A stretch of 5,262 nt of DNA, taken from an uncultured Porphyromonadaceae bacterium. GTDB taxonomy: Bacteria; Bacteroidota; Bacteroidia; Bacteroidales; Muribaculaceae. Location of the stretch: assembly GCA_900552325.1 (NCBI GenBank), contig URZG01000171.1:1-5262 (forward strand), in the 5' to 3' direction. This document shows, one piece after another, positions 1 through 5,262 of the stretch. Each line of letters starts with the position of its first letter. Position 1 is the stretch's first letter. The notes under the pieces are model-generated. The model ran no database searches. It saw only the letters and a list, made by a program, of their open reading frames with translations, and was not told the DNA's origin. A program made the translations under genes and the position numbers.

Positions 1-470
1 CCCGGATATTTTTTGGCGAACTTGCTGGCCATCTTGGCGAGAGTTTTGGTGGAAGCAATACCGAGACTCACAGGCATCCCGGTAGAGATCAATACCTTTC
101 GGCAGAGTTCTTCACCCCACTTCTTCAAGTCCATACGGTCCATTCCATGCAGATCAAGGAAAGCCTCGTCAATGGAATACTGCATCACTTCCGGCACATT
201 CTCGCGGAGTATGGCCATGACACGCGCCGACATGTCGCCGTAAAGGGCGTAGTTGGATGAAAACGCCACTATACCCGAATCGGGATATTCTTCCACCAGC
301 CTGTAATATGGTATACAGTCAGGAATCCCCAGGGCTTTCACCTCCCTGGAGCGTGCCACCACACACCCGTCGTTGTTGCTGAGCACCACAACGGGGCGCC
401 CCGTGAGGTCGGGGCGGAACACCCGCTCGCAGGAACAGAAAAAACTGTCGCAGTCAACCAATCCTACCAT
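1..470 (-). CDS. umuC: UmuC, catalytic Y-family DNA polymerase subunit (Pol V-like), N-terminal part only
   Basis: This is the catalytic subunit of an error-prone translesion polymerase that copies damaged DNA together with processed UmuD. About 156 residues are present; the frame is open at the window edge, so the rest of the palm/fingers, the little finger and the C-terminal region are missing (family members are about 420 residues). Visible landmarks are the N-terminal strand MVGLVDCDSFF with metal-binding D6, the motif RPVVVLSNNDGCVVAR (25-40), SIDEAFLDL with catalytic D101 and E102, and GIASTKTLAKMASKFAKK at 137-154. D6, D101 and E102 have the same numbers as in E. coli UmuC, which fixes the ATG at 470-468 as the start. 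The steric-gate position 11 is Phe, where E. coli UmuC has Tyr. The start codon overlaps the umuD stop in ATGGTAG, so translation is probably coupled. No Shine-Dalgarno sequence is seen. The polymerase assignment is near certain. UmuC is preferred to DinB because of the umuD partner and the SNNDGC motif. Confidence 0.96.
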   Translation of the reverse strand, partial: MVGLVDCDSFFCSCERVFRPDLTGRPVVVLSNNDGCVVARSREVKALGIPDCIPYYRLVEEYPDSGIVAFSSNYALYGDMSARVMAILRENVPEVMQYSIDEAFLDLHGMDRMDLKKWGEELCRKVLISTGMPVSLGIASTKTLAKMASKFAKKYP

Positions 471-922
471 ACCTCCCTCCCGAACCGTCTGCGACGGTTT
501 GCCTTGATGGTGTAAAGCACTATGCCCCAAACCCTGAAATCATTCTCCCGCGTAACCTCGATAGGCTTGTACCGCCGGTTGGAGGGCATAAGCCACAGGC
601 GTCCTCCCGGCATGAAACGCAGTCGTTTGAGAGTGAACTCCCCGTCAAGACAACACACGGCCAGATCACCGTGTTCCGGCTCGATCGACTTGTCAATCAC
701 GATTATATCACCCTCGGTAATCCCTTCCCCGGCCATGGAATCGCCCACGACCTTGGCATAGAACGTCGAAGCGGGGTGCCGGATAAGTTCACGGTTAAGA
801 TCAATAGATTCAGTGATATAATCCTGCGCCGGACTGGGGAATCCGGCCCTTATACCCGCATCGGCATACTGCAACGGCAGCCGCGTGGCGATATCGATCC
901 TATACAGTTTAATCTCGCGCAT
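464..922 (-). CDS. umuD: UmuD, LexA-like self-cleaving S24 peptidase subunit of the Pol V-like mutasome
   Basis: This 152-residue protein is the accessory subunit that, after RecA-stimulated self-cleavage, joins UmuC for translesion synthesis. The expected cleavage site is A26-G27 in AGIRAGFPSPAQDY, where E. coli has Cys24-Gly25. The catalytic serine is S62 in VVGDSM and the lysine is K99 in GEFTLKRL. Spacing from cleavage site to Ser (36) and from Ser to Lys (37) equals that in E. coli UmuD (24/60/97), with an offset of two residues. There is no helix-turn-helix domain, so it is not LexA. E. coli UmuD is 139 residues; most of the extra length here is a basic C-terminal tail, NRRRRFGREVW, whose last codons overlap the start of umuC. 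The start at 922 is the only Met in frame near the N-terminus, since ATGs ending at 925 and 930 are out of frame. No Shine-Dalgarno sequence is seen. A -7 promoter box lies 60 nt upstream. LexA control cannot be shown, because no recognisable SOS box is present. Confidence 0.95.
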   Translation of the reverse strand: MREIKLYRIDIATRLPLQYADAGIRAGFPSPAQDYITESIDLNRELIRHPASTFYAKVVGDSMAGEGITEGDIIVIDKSIEPEHGDLAVCCLDGEFTLKRLRFMPGGRLWLMPSNRRYKPIEVTRENDFRVWGIVLYTIKANRRRRFGREVW

Positions 923-981
923 AACATTCCATTAAGTTAATATCTGCCACGGAACCGAGAGTATGATTCCTTTTGTCTCCC

Positions 982-989
982 CAAAGTTA
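982..989 (-). promoter_or_regulatory. Candidate -7 promoter box for umuDC
   Basis: The minus strand reads TAACTTTG, an exact match to the Bacteroidetes -7 consensus TAnnTTTG. It would give a transcript starting near 975 with a leader of about 50 nt before umuD. A TTTG or TTG -33 element at the usual 19-21 nt spacing is absent; the nearest TTG is only 14 nt upstream. The promoter may therefore be weak or activator-dependent. The match is seen directly; promoter function is inferred. Confidence 0.55.
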
Positions 990-1000
990 GCATTATACAT

Positions 1001-1017
1001 GTGCAAGAATTGCGCAC
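1001..1017. promoter_or_regulatory. Imperfect dyad in the -33/spacer region of the umuD promoter
   Basis: The 17-bp site GTGCAAGAATTGCGCAC has perfect 4-bp outer arms (GTGC/GCAC) around a 9-nt centre. It lies 12-28 nt upstream of the umuD -7 box, where a repressor or activator would act. It is flanked on both sides by the palindrome ACATGT (997-1002 and 1020-1025). A role as an operator is inferred from position only; the arms are short enough to arise by chance. Confidence 0.3.
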
Positions 1018-1022
1018 TTACA

Positions 1023-1040
1023 TGTTAATGTCAGTTAACA
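1023..1040. repeat. Inverted repeat TGTTAA-N6-TTAACA upstream of umuD
   Basis: The two 6-bp arms are exact complements separated by 6 nt, an 18-bp dyad typical in size of a dimeric regulator site. It lies between the ATPase stop and the umuD promoter, about 34-51 nt upstream of the -7 box. It is too AT-rich and lacks a T-tract, so it is not a convincing terminator for the ATPase gene. Regulatory function is inferred. The rest of the 170-nt gap (923-1092) holds no gene, RNA or intrinsic terminator that I can see. Confidence 0.35.
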
Positions 1041-1092
1041 CGGACATATAAAATTTCTGCACTCCTAAAACACTAAAAGAGATTCAGGAAGA

Positions 1093-2391
1093 TCAATCTC
1101 TAAGGCATCCGATCGGTATTACTTTCACACCATCGTCTCTCGTATACGCCATTTCACCGCCGGTAAGAACGATCAGTAGATCCGGCTCCCGTAGTCGGAT
1201 CTGTTTTTCTGTCTTATTCTTTTCAGCCACAAGCCGTTTAATCTCAAGCAAGTGTTTCGCGCCTTCTTCTATTTCACGGCTGCCCAGCTTACATTCTATC
1301 AGGGCATAGCGACCGTCGTCAAGGTGCAGAACGGCATCTGCCTCCAATCCCAAACGGTCATGGTAATATGACAGCCTGCCGCCTAACGCCTGTGAATATA
1401 CTCTGAGGTCGCGAAAACACAGGCACTCGAATATAAAACCGAAAGTATTCAGGTCAAGTTCCAGAATCTTAGGTGACGCGCCCAGGGCGGCAACTGCGAT
1501 AGAGGGGTCTACCAAACAGCGTTTTTTCCCGGTACGTATAACCGTCTTTGAACGGATTGCAGGTGACCATGCCTCTATATCCTCTATTACAAACAGTTTC
1601 TCAAATGCGCCGACATAACTATCGAATGTCGGCATCGAGATATTTTCCATTTCCACGGAAACATCGGCAAGTAAAGAGGTTTTCTTGGCAAGAGTGCAGA
1701 TATTTCTCGCGTATGAACGTAGAATCAACCGCGCCAACGAGGGATTGCGTTGAATTTTATCGACTCTCGAAATATCATCGTTACAAATCACATCAACGTA
1801 ATCTTTCGCTATCAGCAATTTGGCATTATCGCTCATTTCGTCAAGAGACGCCGGCCATCCGCCACGACATGCGGCAAAGATCAGTTGTTCGATTGAAAGT
1901 TGCGATGTGTTGCCATCTATATCGTAATTCGGCTCATCGAAAAGTCGCCCCAGCGAAATAGACCCGTTTGACTCAAGTGATTCAAAAAGGCTCATGGGAT
2001 ACATCGCCATTTTAGATATACGCCCCGTGCCTGTATGCATTATTTCCTTATCGTCGATTACAGTAGAACCTGTCAGAATAAACTGCCCTTTCTCCTTCCG
2101 CTCGTCCACCGCGTGACGGACCGCATCCCAGATAACAGGTGCTACCTGCCATTCGTCAATGAGGCGAGGGGATGCGCCTTTGAGCAACAGCGAGGGCTTT
2201 GTCATTGCCGTAGCAATATAACCGACCCTGCGGTCGGGATCCTGCATCTTAATGACACTGGCTGCCCGGCGCTCCGCTGTAGTGGTCTTGCCGCACCATT
2301 TCGGGCCGGCAATCTGTACCGCGCCAAAAGCTTCAAGTCTTAAATCAAGAGTCTTGTCGGCGATTCTACTGAGGTATTTGATCTTTCCCAT
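1093..2391 (-). CDS. AAA+ ATPase of the AAA_14/DUF4143 type with C-terminal PD-(D/E)xK nuclease-like domain
   Basis: This is a predicted cytoplasmic P-loop ATPase. Members of the family are common and highly duplicated in Bacteroidetes; their cellular role is not established. Residues below are numbered from the TTG at 2403, which gives 436 residues; the likely ATG at 2391 gives 432. Walker A is GPKWCGKTTTA (33-43), Walker B is RLIDEW (80-85), and a sensor-1-like strand is FILTGST (108-114). The family motif GRISKMAMYPMSLFES is at 127-142, with the possible arginine finger R128. The DUF4143 region begins around GGWPASL (181-187). The C-terminal nuclease-like core shows E326, D356 in LEADAVLHL, and E370/K372 in ALIECKLG, so the PD-(D/E)xK residues look intact. 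The ATG at 2391 is preferred because the TTG at 2403 lies inside the -7 promoter box. Length is typical and no frameshift is seen. Composition is more AT-rich by eye than the receptor operon. DNA cleavage is not shown; regulation of a partner or a selfish-element role are alternatives. Confidence 0.9.
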   Translation of the reverse strand: MGKIKYLSRIADKTLDLRLEAFGAVQIAGPKWCGKTTTAERRAASVIKMQDPDRRVGYIATAMTKPSLLLKGASPRLIDEWQVAPVIWDAVRHAVDERKEKGQFILTGSTVIDDKEIMHTGTGRISKMAMYPMSLFESLESNGSISLGRLFDEPNYDIDGNTSQLSIEQLIFAACRGGWPASLDEMSDNAKLLIAKDYVDVICNDDISRVDKIQRNPSLARLILRSYARNICTLAKKTSLLADVSVEMENISMPTFDSYVGAFEKLFVIEDIEAWSPAIRSKTVIRTGKKRCLVDPSIAVAALGASPKILELDLNTFGFIFECLCFRDLRVYSQALGGRLSYYHDRLGLEADAVLHLDDGRYALIECKLGSREIEEGAKHLLEIKRLVAEKNKTEKQIRLREPDLLIVLTGGEMAYTRDDGVKVIPIGCLRD

Positions 2392-2400
2392 AATCACCTG

Positions 2401-2431
2401 CAAAGATAGTGATTAGGTTTTGTTCTGCAAA
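2401..2431 (-). promoter_or_regulatory. Consensus Bacteroidetes promoter of the ATPase gene
   Basis: On the minus strand TTTG (2431-2428) is followed after exactly 19 nt by TATCTTTG (2408-2401), matching the Bacteroidetes sigma factor consensus TTTG-N19-21-TAnnTTTG at every defined base. Transcription should begin about 5 nt beyond 2401, near 2396, only a few nucleotides before the ATG at 2391. The mRNA would be nearly leaderless. Confidence 0.75.
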
Positions 2432-2435
2432 GTCA

Positions 2436-2504
2436 TTTTGTGTTTTTGAATAAATTCACTTTGTTAAATTGAATGATTCAGCTTTGTTAAATTGGATTAA
2501 TTCG
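2436..2504. repeat. Three 23-bp AT-rich tandem repeats upstream of the ATPase promoter
   Basis: Copies are 2436-2458 (degenerate), 2459-2481 and 2482-2504. The latter two begin with the identical 13-mer CTTTGTTAAATTG, and all three share TTTGT near the start and TTG at positions 11-13. The array lies between the terminator of the receptor operon and the -33 box of the ATPase promoter, ending 5 nt from the latter. It could be a set of protein-binding sites, an UP-like AT-rich element, or a replication-slippage product. No gene overlaps it. Confidence 0.6.
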
Positions 2505-2506
2505 GT

Positions 2507-2557
2507 AAAAAAATAAACCCCGGGCCGATATCCGTTGATGGGATACACGACCCGGGG
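2507..2557 (-). terminator. Rho-independent terminator of the receptor-lipoprotein operon
   Basis: The minus-strand transcript forms a hairpin: CCCCGGG (2557-2551) pairs with CCCGGGG (2524-2518), 7 bp. Above it sit 2 more pairs and a small internal loop, then TATCC/GGATA (5 bp) closing a 7-nt loop at 2540-2534. It is followed directly by a U-rich run TTTATTTTTTT (2517-2507). It begins about 20 nt after the lipoprotein stop. The opposite side has no T-tract, so it works in one direction only. Confidence 0.9.
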
Positions 2558-2578
2558 AATATGGGGAATGGAGGATTA

Positions 2579-3487
2579 TCAGTTTTTGGCAGAGATGACC
2601 TCAACGAGAGGAGTGCCGGAGAAAGAGGTGGTACCGCGGCCGTCGGCACGGGTGCAGGAAAATTCCATGCTTCCGGCAACAGCCATCTTACCGCTGAACT
2701 CCGACAGAGTGTAAGCCGGGAAAGGTTTGCGTCCGTTTTCCTCCTCTTTGCCCTGCTGATCGAATGTAACGGTGTAGGGAAGCACATTAGTCTGCGAGAA
2801 AGAAAGGCCTTCGTCGGTAAGGGTGAAAGAGAGGCCGGGATACACCAGGTTCATAACCGGCATGGCCTCAGTGAACTTTGACTGGAAGGCGAACAGCTCG
2901 GCAGTCATGGTTTTCTGGCTCAGATAGAGATCATAATAGGTGAGGTCGGTGGTATAGGGAGCGCCGTCGCCTGTAGCCACGCGGGTTTTGCCGCCGAAGT
3001 AGTTGATGTTGGGGAACACACGCACGAGGTATTCGCCGTCGATGGTGAACTCAGTCATTACTATCGAGGCGGCGTTCTGAGGCAGGCGGATATAGGTCTT
3101 GAGATCGGTAAGAACGTGAGTCTGGCCGCCACCGGATACGGTGAACGGACCCTGGTGGTTGGCAATCCATGCACCGTCCTTGTCAAGAATCAGAGGTATG
3201 GGCGGCACCGAGAAAGAGAGGTTCTCGCCCTGGGCGATCGCCATGCCCGAAACACCGAACTGCATGGTGGAGTTCTCGAAATCATACATATAGCTCACCG
3301 TACCGCCGGGGTATGATTTCCATTCGCCGGTGGGTATATCTTTCACACCGGTGAAGTTGAGGTCGGGCTTGAGAGTGGCCGTGAACGAGGAGGGTGCGTC
3401 AGGTGTGTCGTTATCCAGGCACGAAGTAAGCGCCGGAGAGACAAGTGAAGCGACGGCAATCATGCCGTAAAGAATAGTTTTTTTCAT
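2579..3487 (-). CDS. Outer-membrane/surface lipoprotein of unknown function, partner of the TonB-dependent receptor
   Basis: I do not recognise a characterised family for this 302-residue protein. The N-terminus is a type II signal peptide: MKKT, a hydrophobic stretch from 5 to about 20, and the lipobox LTSC with lipidated C23. The residues after Cys (LDNDTPD) are acidic, resembling the Bacteroidetes lipoprotein export signal, so display on the cell surface is plausible. The mature part is rich in beta-type alternation with many Gly, Thr, Ser and aromatic residues and no catalytic motif. Two segments, about 66-158 and 184-279, resemble each other in layout (YDF/YDL, a Pro-rich hydrophobic strand, DKDG/TDEG, PFTV/PYTV), suggesting two similar beta domains. 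The start ATG at 3487 follows the receptor stop by 20 nt without a Shine-Dalgarno sequence; the two genes should be cotranscribed and end at the terminator at 2557-2507. A role in capturing or handling the ligand of the receptor is inferred from this pairing alone. Confidence 0.88.
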   Translation of the reverse strand: MKKTILYGMIAVASLVSPALTSCLDNDTPDAPSSFTATLKPDLNFTGVKDIPTGEWKSYPGGTVSYMYDFENSTMQFGVSGMAIAQGENLSFSVPPIPLILDKDGAWIANHQGPFTVSGGGQTHVLTDLKTYIRLPQNAASIVMTEFTIDGEYLVRVFPNINYFGGKTRVATGDGAPYTTDLTYYDLYLSQKTMTAELFAFQSKFTEAMPVMNLVYPGLSFTLTDEGLSFSQTNVLPYTVTFDQQGKEEENGRKPFPAYTLSEFSGKMAVAGSMEFSCTRADGRGTTSFSGTPLVEVISAKN

Positions 3488-3507
3488 TATAAGGATTATT
3501 GGAGTTA

Positions 3508-5262
3508 TCAGTTAAACACTCGTCGCAAGGTGACGCCGAAACTCACGCGCGGACCGCGCTGGAGAAAAGCGTTCCCAATAGAAACGAAATAAAAGGTATT
3601 GTATTGTGTGGCTGTGATATTGTCGGCCCATAATTCCACCGTGCAGGGACGCATGCGCAGAGCGGCGCGCGCCGAGAGGGTCATGTAGAAGGGCTGGCTT
3701 ACAGTGTTTGCCTCGTTCCACCATATCCTCCCGGTGCCGCGTGTGGAGATGTCGGCGCTCCAGCCACGGAAGAAATCGCTGCCGTCGATGCGCGCGCCAT
3801 ATCCGGCGGAGAGAAACAAGGTGTTGTTCGGGGCATACGGCACATGATTGCCGGCGAAATCCTCGCGGCCGTTGTCGTAGCGGCGGAAACGGGCATCAGT
3901 CAGGCCGTATGAGGCACGGAAATTAAAGCCGTTGTCCAGACCAAGTGTGGCAGTCGCTTCCACGCCTCGTGAGCGTGTCCGGCCGGCGTTGGCCATTATG
4001 CGTCCGGTTGTCACACCGGGGGGAAATACGGTGATCTGCTGGTCGGTACATTCTATCCAGAACGCCGAGAAATCGGCGGCGAGTCTCCCCTCCAGCAGCG
4101 ACAGATGCGTTCCCAGCTCGAAGTTCCAGTTCTTTTCGGGATCGTAGGAGATTATATCGTTGACGTCGTAGAGCATCGTCATCCCCATCTTCTGCATCAG
4201 ACGCTGCTGAAGCACATCGGAGAACATCTGGGTGTTGTAGCCCCCCGCCTTGTAGCCTTTGGTGGCCGACAGATATATGTTGCCCGCTCCGGCCGGAAGA
4301 AGATACTGCACCGACACCCTCGGAAGCAGCTGCATGAAATCTTTGCTCAGACGGCCCGTATCGTCGATTGTCAATGGTATCGTCTGAAACGGCACGGGAT
4401 CACCCGGGCCGGTGGCATCGTAGATGGTATAGGAGGCATCGGCTATGGAGCGGTAACGCAGACGCGCCTGTTCCCAGTCAAACCGGAGGCCGAGAGAGAG
4501 GATCCACCGGTCAAACCGCAGCTCACTCTGGTGATAGGCCGACATGCCGCCTGAGGGGAGGGTGAACTTCGACTGCAGCAGAAGCGAGCGGTCATCCCAC
4601 CTTATAGGATATGTGCCGTTGCTGCCGTTGACATGGTCCTCTATGAGCCGGGAGATGCCGTAATCGCCGAATGTCACCGGAGCGTTCATATCTGTACGGC
4701 GCCCCATCGCGAACAGACCGCCGAGCCAGTGCCATCGGCCCACGGCACCCCTGGCCACGAAGTCGGCGGTTACAGCCCACTCGTGGCGTTTCTGCTGCAG
4801 GGTGAAATAGTCGACCGGCATAAAATCCTGATCGAGAGTCATATCATCGTTGAGATACTGGAAAGAGATGATCGACGAGAAATCCACTCCGGCGAATGAG
4901 TGTTTCACCGTCAGGCCGTCGGTGAAGCTCAGACGGCGGTAATAGCACGTATCGTTGTAGTTCACCACTTTCGAACCGGCCGGCGCGTAAGGATAGCCGT
5001 GCTGCCACGTCTGGCTGAAAGTAGCCACATTCTCGAATATCACGTTCTGCCTGGGACGCCACACCGTTTTCCATCTGGCGCTCCACTGGTTCTCCCTGCC
5101 AACGCGGGAGTTGTTGTAGGCGTTGCGATAGAAACCGTCGGTGCCCGTGGCATACAGGTTGAGGCTCATCCCCAGATCTTTCACCGGTAGCGAGGCGGTG
5201 TATATGCCCAGAGCAGCCCGGTAGGTGTTCTGAGAGCCGTAGCTCACCGAGGCGCGGATCCC
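3508..5262 (-). CDS. TonB-dependent outer-membrane receptor, C-terminal beta-barrel part (5' end outside window)
   Basis: About 584 residues of the barrel of a TonB-dependent transporter are present. The frame is open through the window edge (upstream codons encode GIRAS before VSYGSQ), so the GTG at 5247 is internal and the signal peptide, any carboxypeptidase-like domain and the plug are missing. Barrel hallmarks, numbered from 5262, are SATKGYKAGGYN (332-343), EKNWNFELGTHL (376-387), NAGRTRSRGVEATATL (425-440), VPYAPNNTLFLSAGY (474-488) and the C-terminal strand RVSFGVTLRRVF, which ends one residue before the stop as a BamA-recognised signal would. These patterns resemble iron-siderophore, haem or cobalamin-type receptors more than the polysaccharide SusC type, and no SusD gene follows; a lipoprotein of a different kind does. 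It imports an unknown ligand using TonB-ExbBD energy. No frameshift or stop is seen. The promoter, and any Fur or sigma/anti-sigma control, lies outside the window. The substrate cannot be assigned from this part. Confidence 0.94.
   Translation of the reverse strand, partial: GIRASVSYGSQNTYRAALGIYTASLPVKDLGMSLNLYATGTDGFYRNAYNNSRVGRENQWSARWKTVWRPRQNVIFENVATFSQTWQHGYPYAPAGSKVVNYNDTCYYRRLSFTDGLTVKHSFAGVDFSSIISFQYLNDDMTLDQDFMPVDYFTLQQKRHEWAVTADFVARGAVGRWHWLGGLFAMGRRTDMNAPVTFGDYGISRLIEDHVNGSNGTYPIRWDDRSLLLQSKFTLPSGGMSAYHQSELRFDRWILSLGLRFDWEQARLRYRSIADASYTIYDATGPGDPVPFQTIPLTIDDTGRLSKDFMQLLPRVSVQYLLPAGAGNIYLSATKGYKAGGYNTQMFSDVLQQRLMQKMGMTMLYDVNDIISYDPEKNWNFELGTHLSLLEGRLAADFSAFWIECTDQQITVFPPGVTTGRIMANAGRTRSRGVEATATLGLDNGFNFRASYGLTDARFRRYDNGREDFAGNHVPYAPNNTLFLSAGYGARIDGSDFFRGWSADISTRGTGRIWWNEANTVSQPFYMTLSARAALRMRPCTVELWADNITATQYNTFYFVSIGNAFLQRGPRVSFGVTLRRVFN

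Noticed and set aside
671..940. 89-codon plus-strand frame over umuD
   Set aside because: It is antisense to umuD, whose catalytic residues are unmistakable; no promoter or start context supports it.
991..998. TATAAT-like -10 sequence on the minus strand (GTATAATG) upstream of umuD
   Set aside because: It resembles the E. coli sigma70 -10 box, but Bacteroidetes use TAnnTTTG, which is present next to it at 989-982; no matching -35 was seen.
1023..1040. Terminator for the ATPase gene
   Set aside because: The 6-bp dyad is AT-rich and has no following T-run, so it cannot be called an intrinsic terminator.
2392..2403. TTG start adding four residues to the ATPase
   Set aside because: The TTG is part of the TATCTTTG -7 box, so it would not be in the mRNA; the ATG at 2391 is the better start.
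2497..2787. Minus-strand frame of 96 codons at the end of the lipoprotein gene
   Set aside because: It overlaps the lipoprotein in another frame and runs through the terminator hairpin.
4105..4554. 149-codon open frame on the plus strand
   Set aside because: It lies wholly inside the TonB receptor gene, which has clear family motifs on the minus strand; the product has no recognisable pattern. The other plus-strand frames are rejected for the same reason.
1..5262. CRISPR array, tRNA, rRNA or insertion sequence
   Set aside because: No regularly spaced longer repeats, cloverleaf-like sequence, rRNA motif or transposase was seen; the only tandem repeats are the 23-bp units at 2436-2504, which have no spacers.

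Overview
The window reads as a chromosomal piece of a Bacteroidales bacterium. Three things point there: promoters of the TTTG-N19-TAnnTTTG type, genes without Shine-Dalgarno sequences, and a TonB-dependent receptor followed by a lipoprotein gene. A gut Muribaculaceae-like or Bacteroides-like genome is a guess. All recognised genes are on the minus strand, so the order of transcription runs from high to low coordinates.

Layout in transcription order: (1) 5262-3508, the C-terminal beta-barrel part of a TonB-dependent outer-membrane receptor whose 5' end lies outside the window. (2) 3487-2579, a 302-residue lipoprotein gene 20 nt downstream, almost certainly in the same operon. (3) 2557-2507, a strong intrinsic terminator that closes this operon. 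(4) 2504-2401, an AT-rich stretch with about three 23-bp tandem repeats and a full-consensus Bacteroidetes promoter. (5) 2391-1093, an AAA+ ATPase of the AAA_14/DUF4143 type with a C-terminal PD-(D/E)xK nuclease-like fold. (6) 1092-923, a 170-nt gap with a -7 box and nested inverted repeats. (7) 922-464 umuD and 470-1 umuC (cut by the window edge), overlapping by 7 nt, which encode the self-cleaving accessory subunit and the catalytic subunit of a Pol V-like translesion DNA polymerase.

The receptor and lipoprotein probably form one outer-membrane uptake unit of unknown substrate. UmuD and UmuC form an SOS-type mutagenesis module. The ATPase gene has its own promoter and looks more AT-rich by eye than the receptor operon, so it may be an independently acquired cargo-like gene.

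No convincing new multi-gene system is visible. The points most worth checking are the almost leaderless promoter of the ATPase gene, the tandem repeats upstream of it, the dyads in front of umuD, a Phe at the steric-gate position of UmuC, and a possible internal duplication in the lipoprotein.
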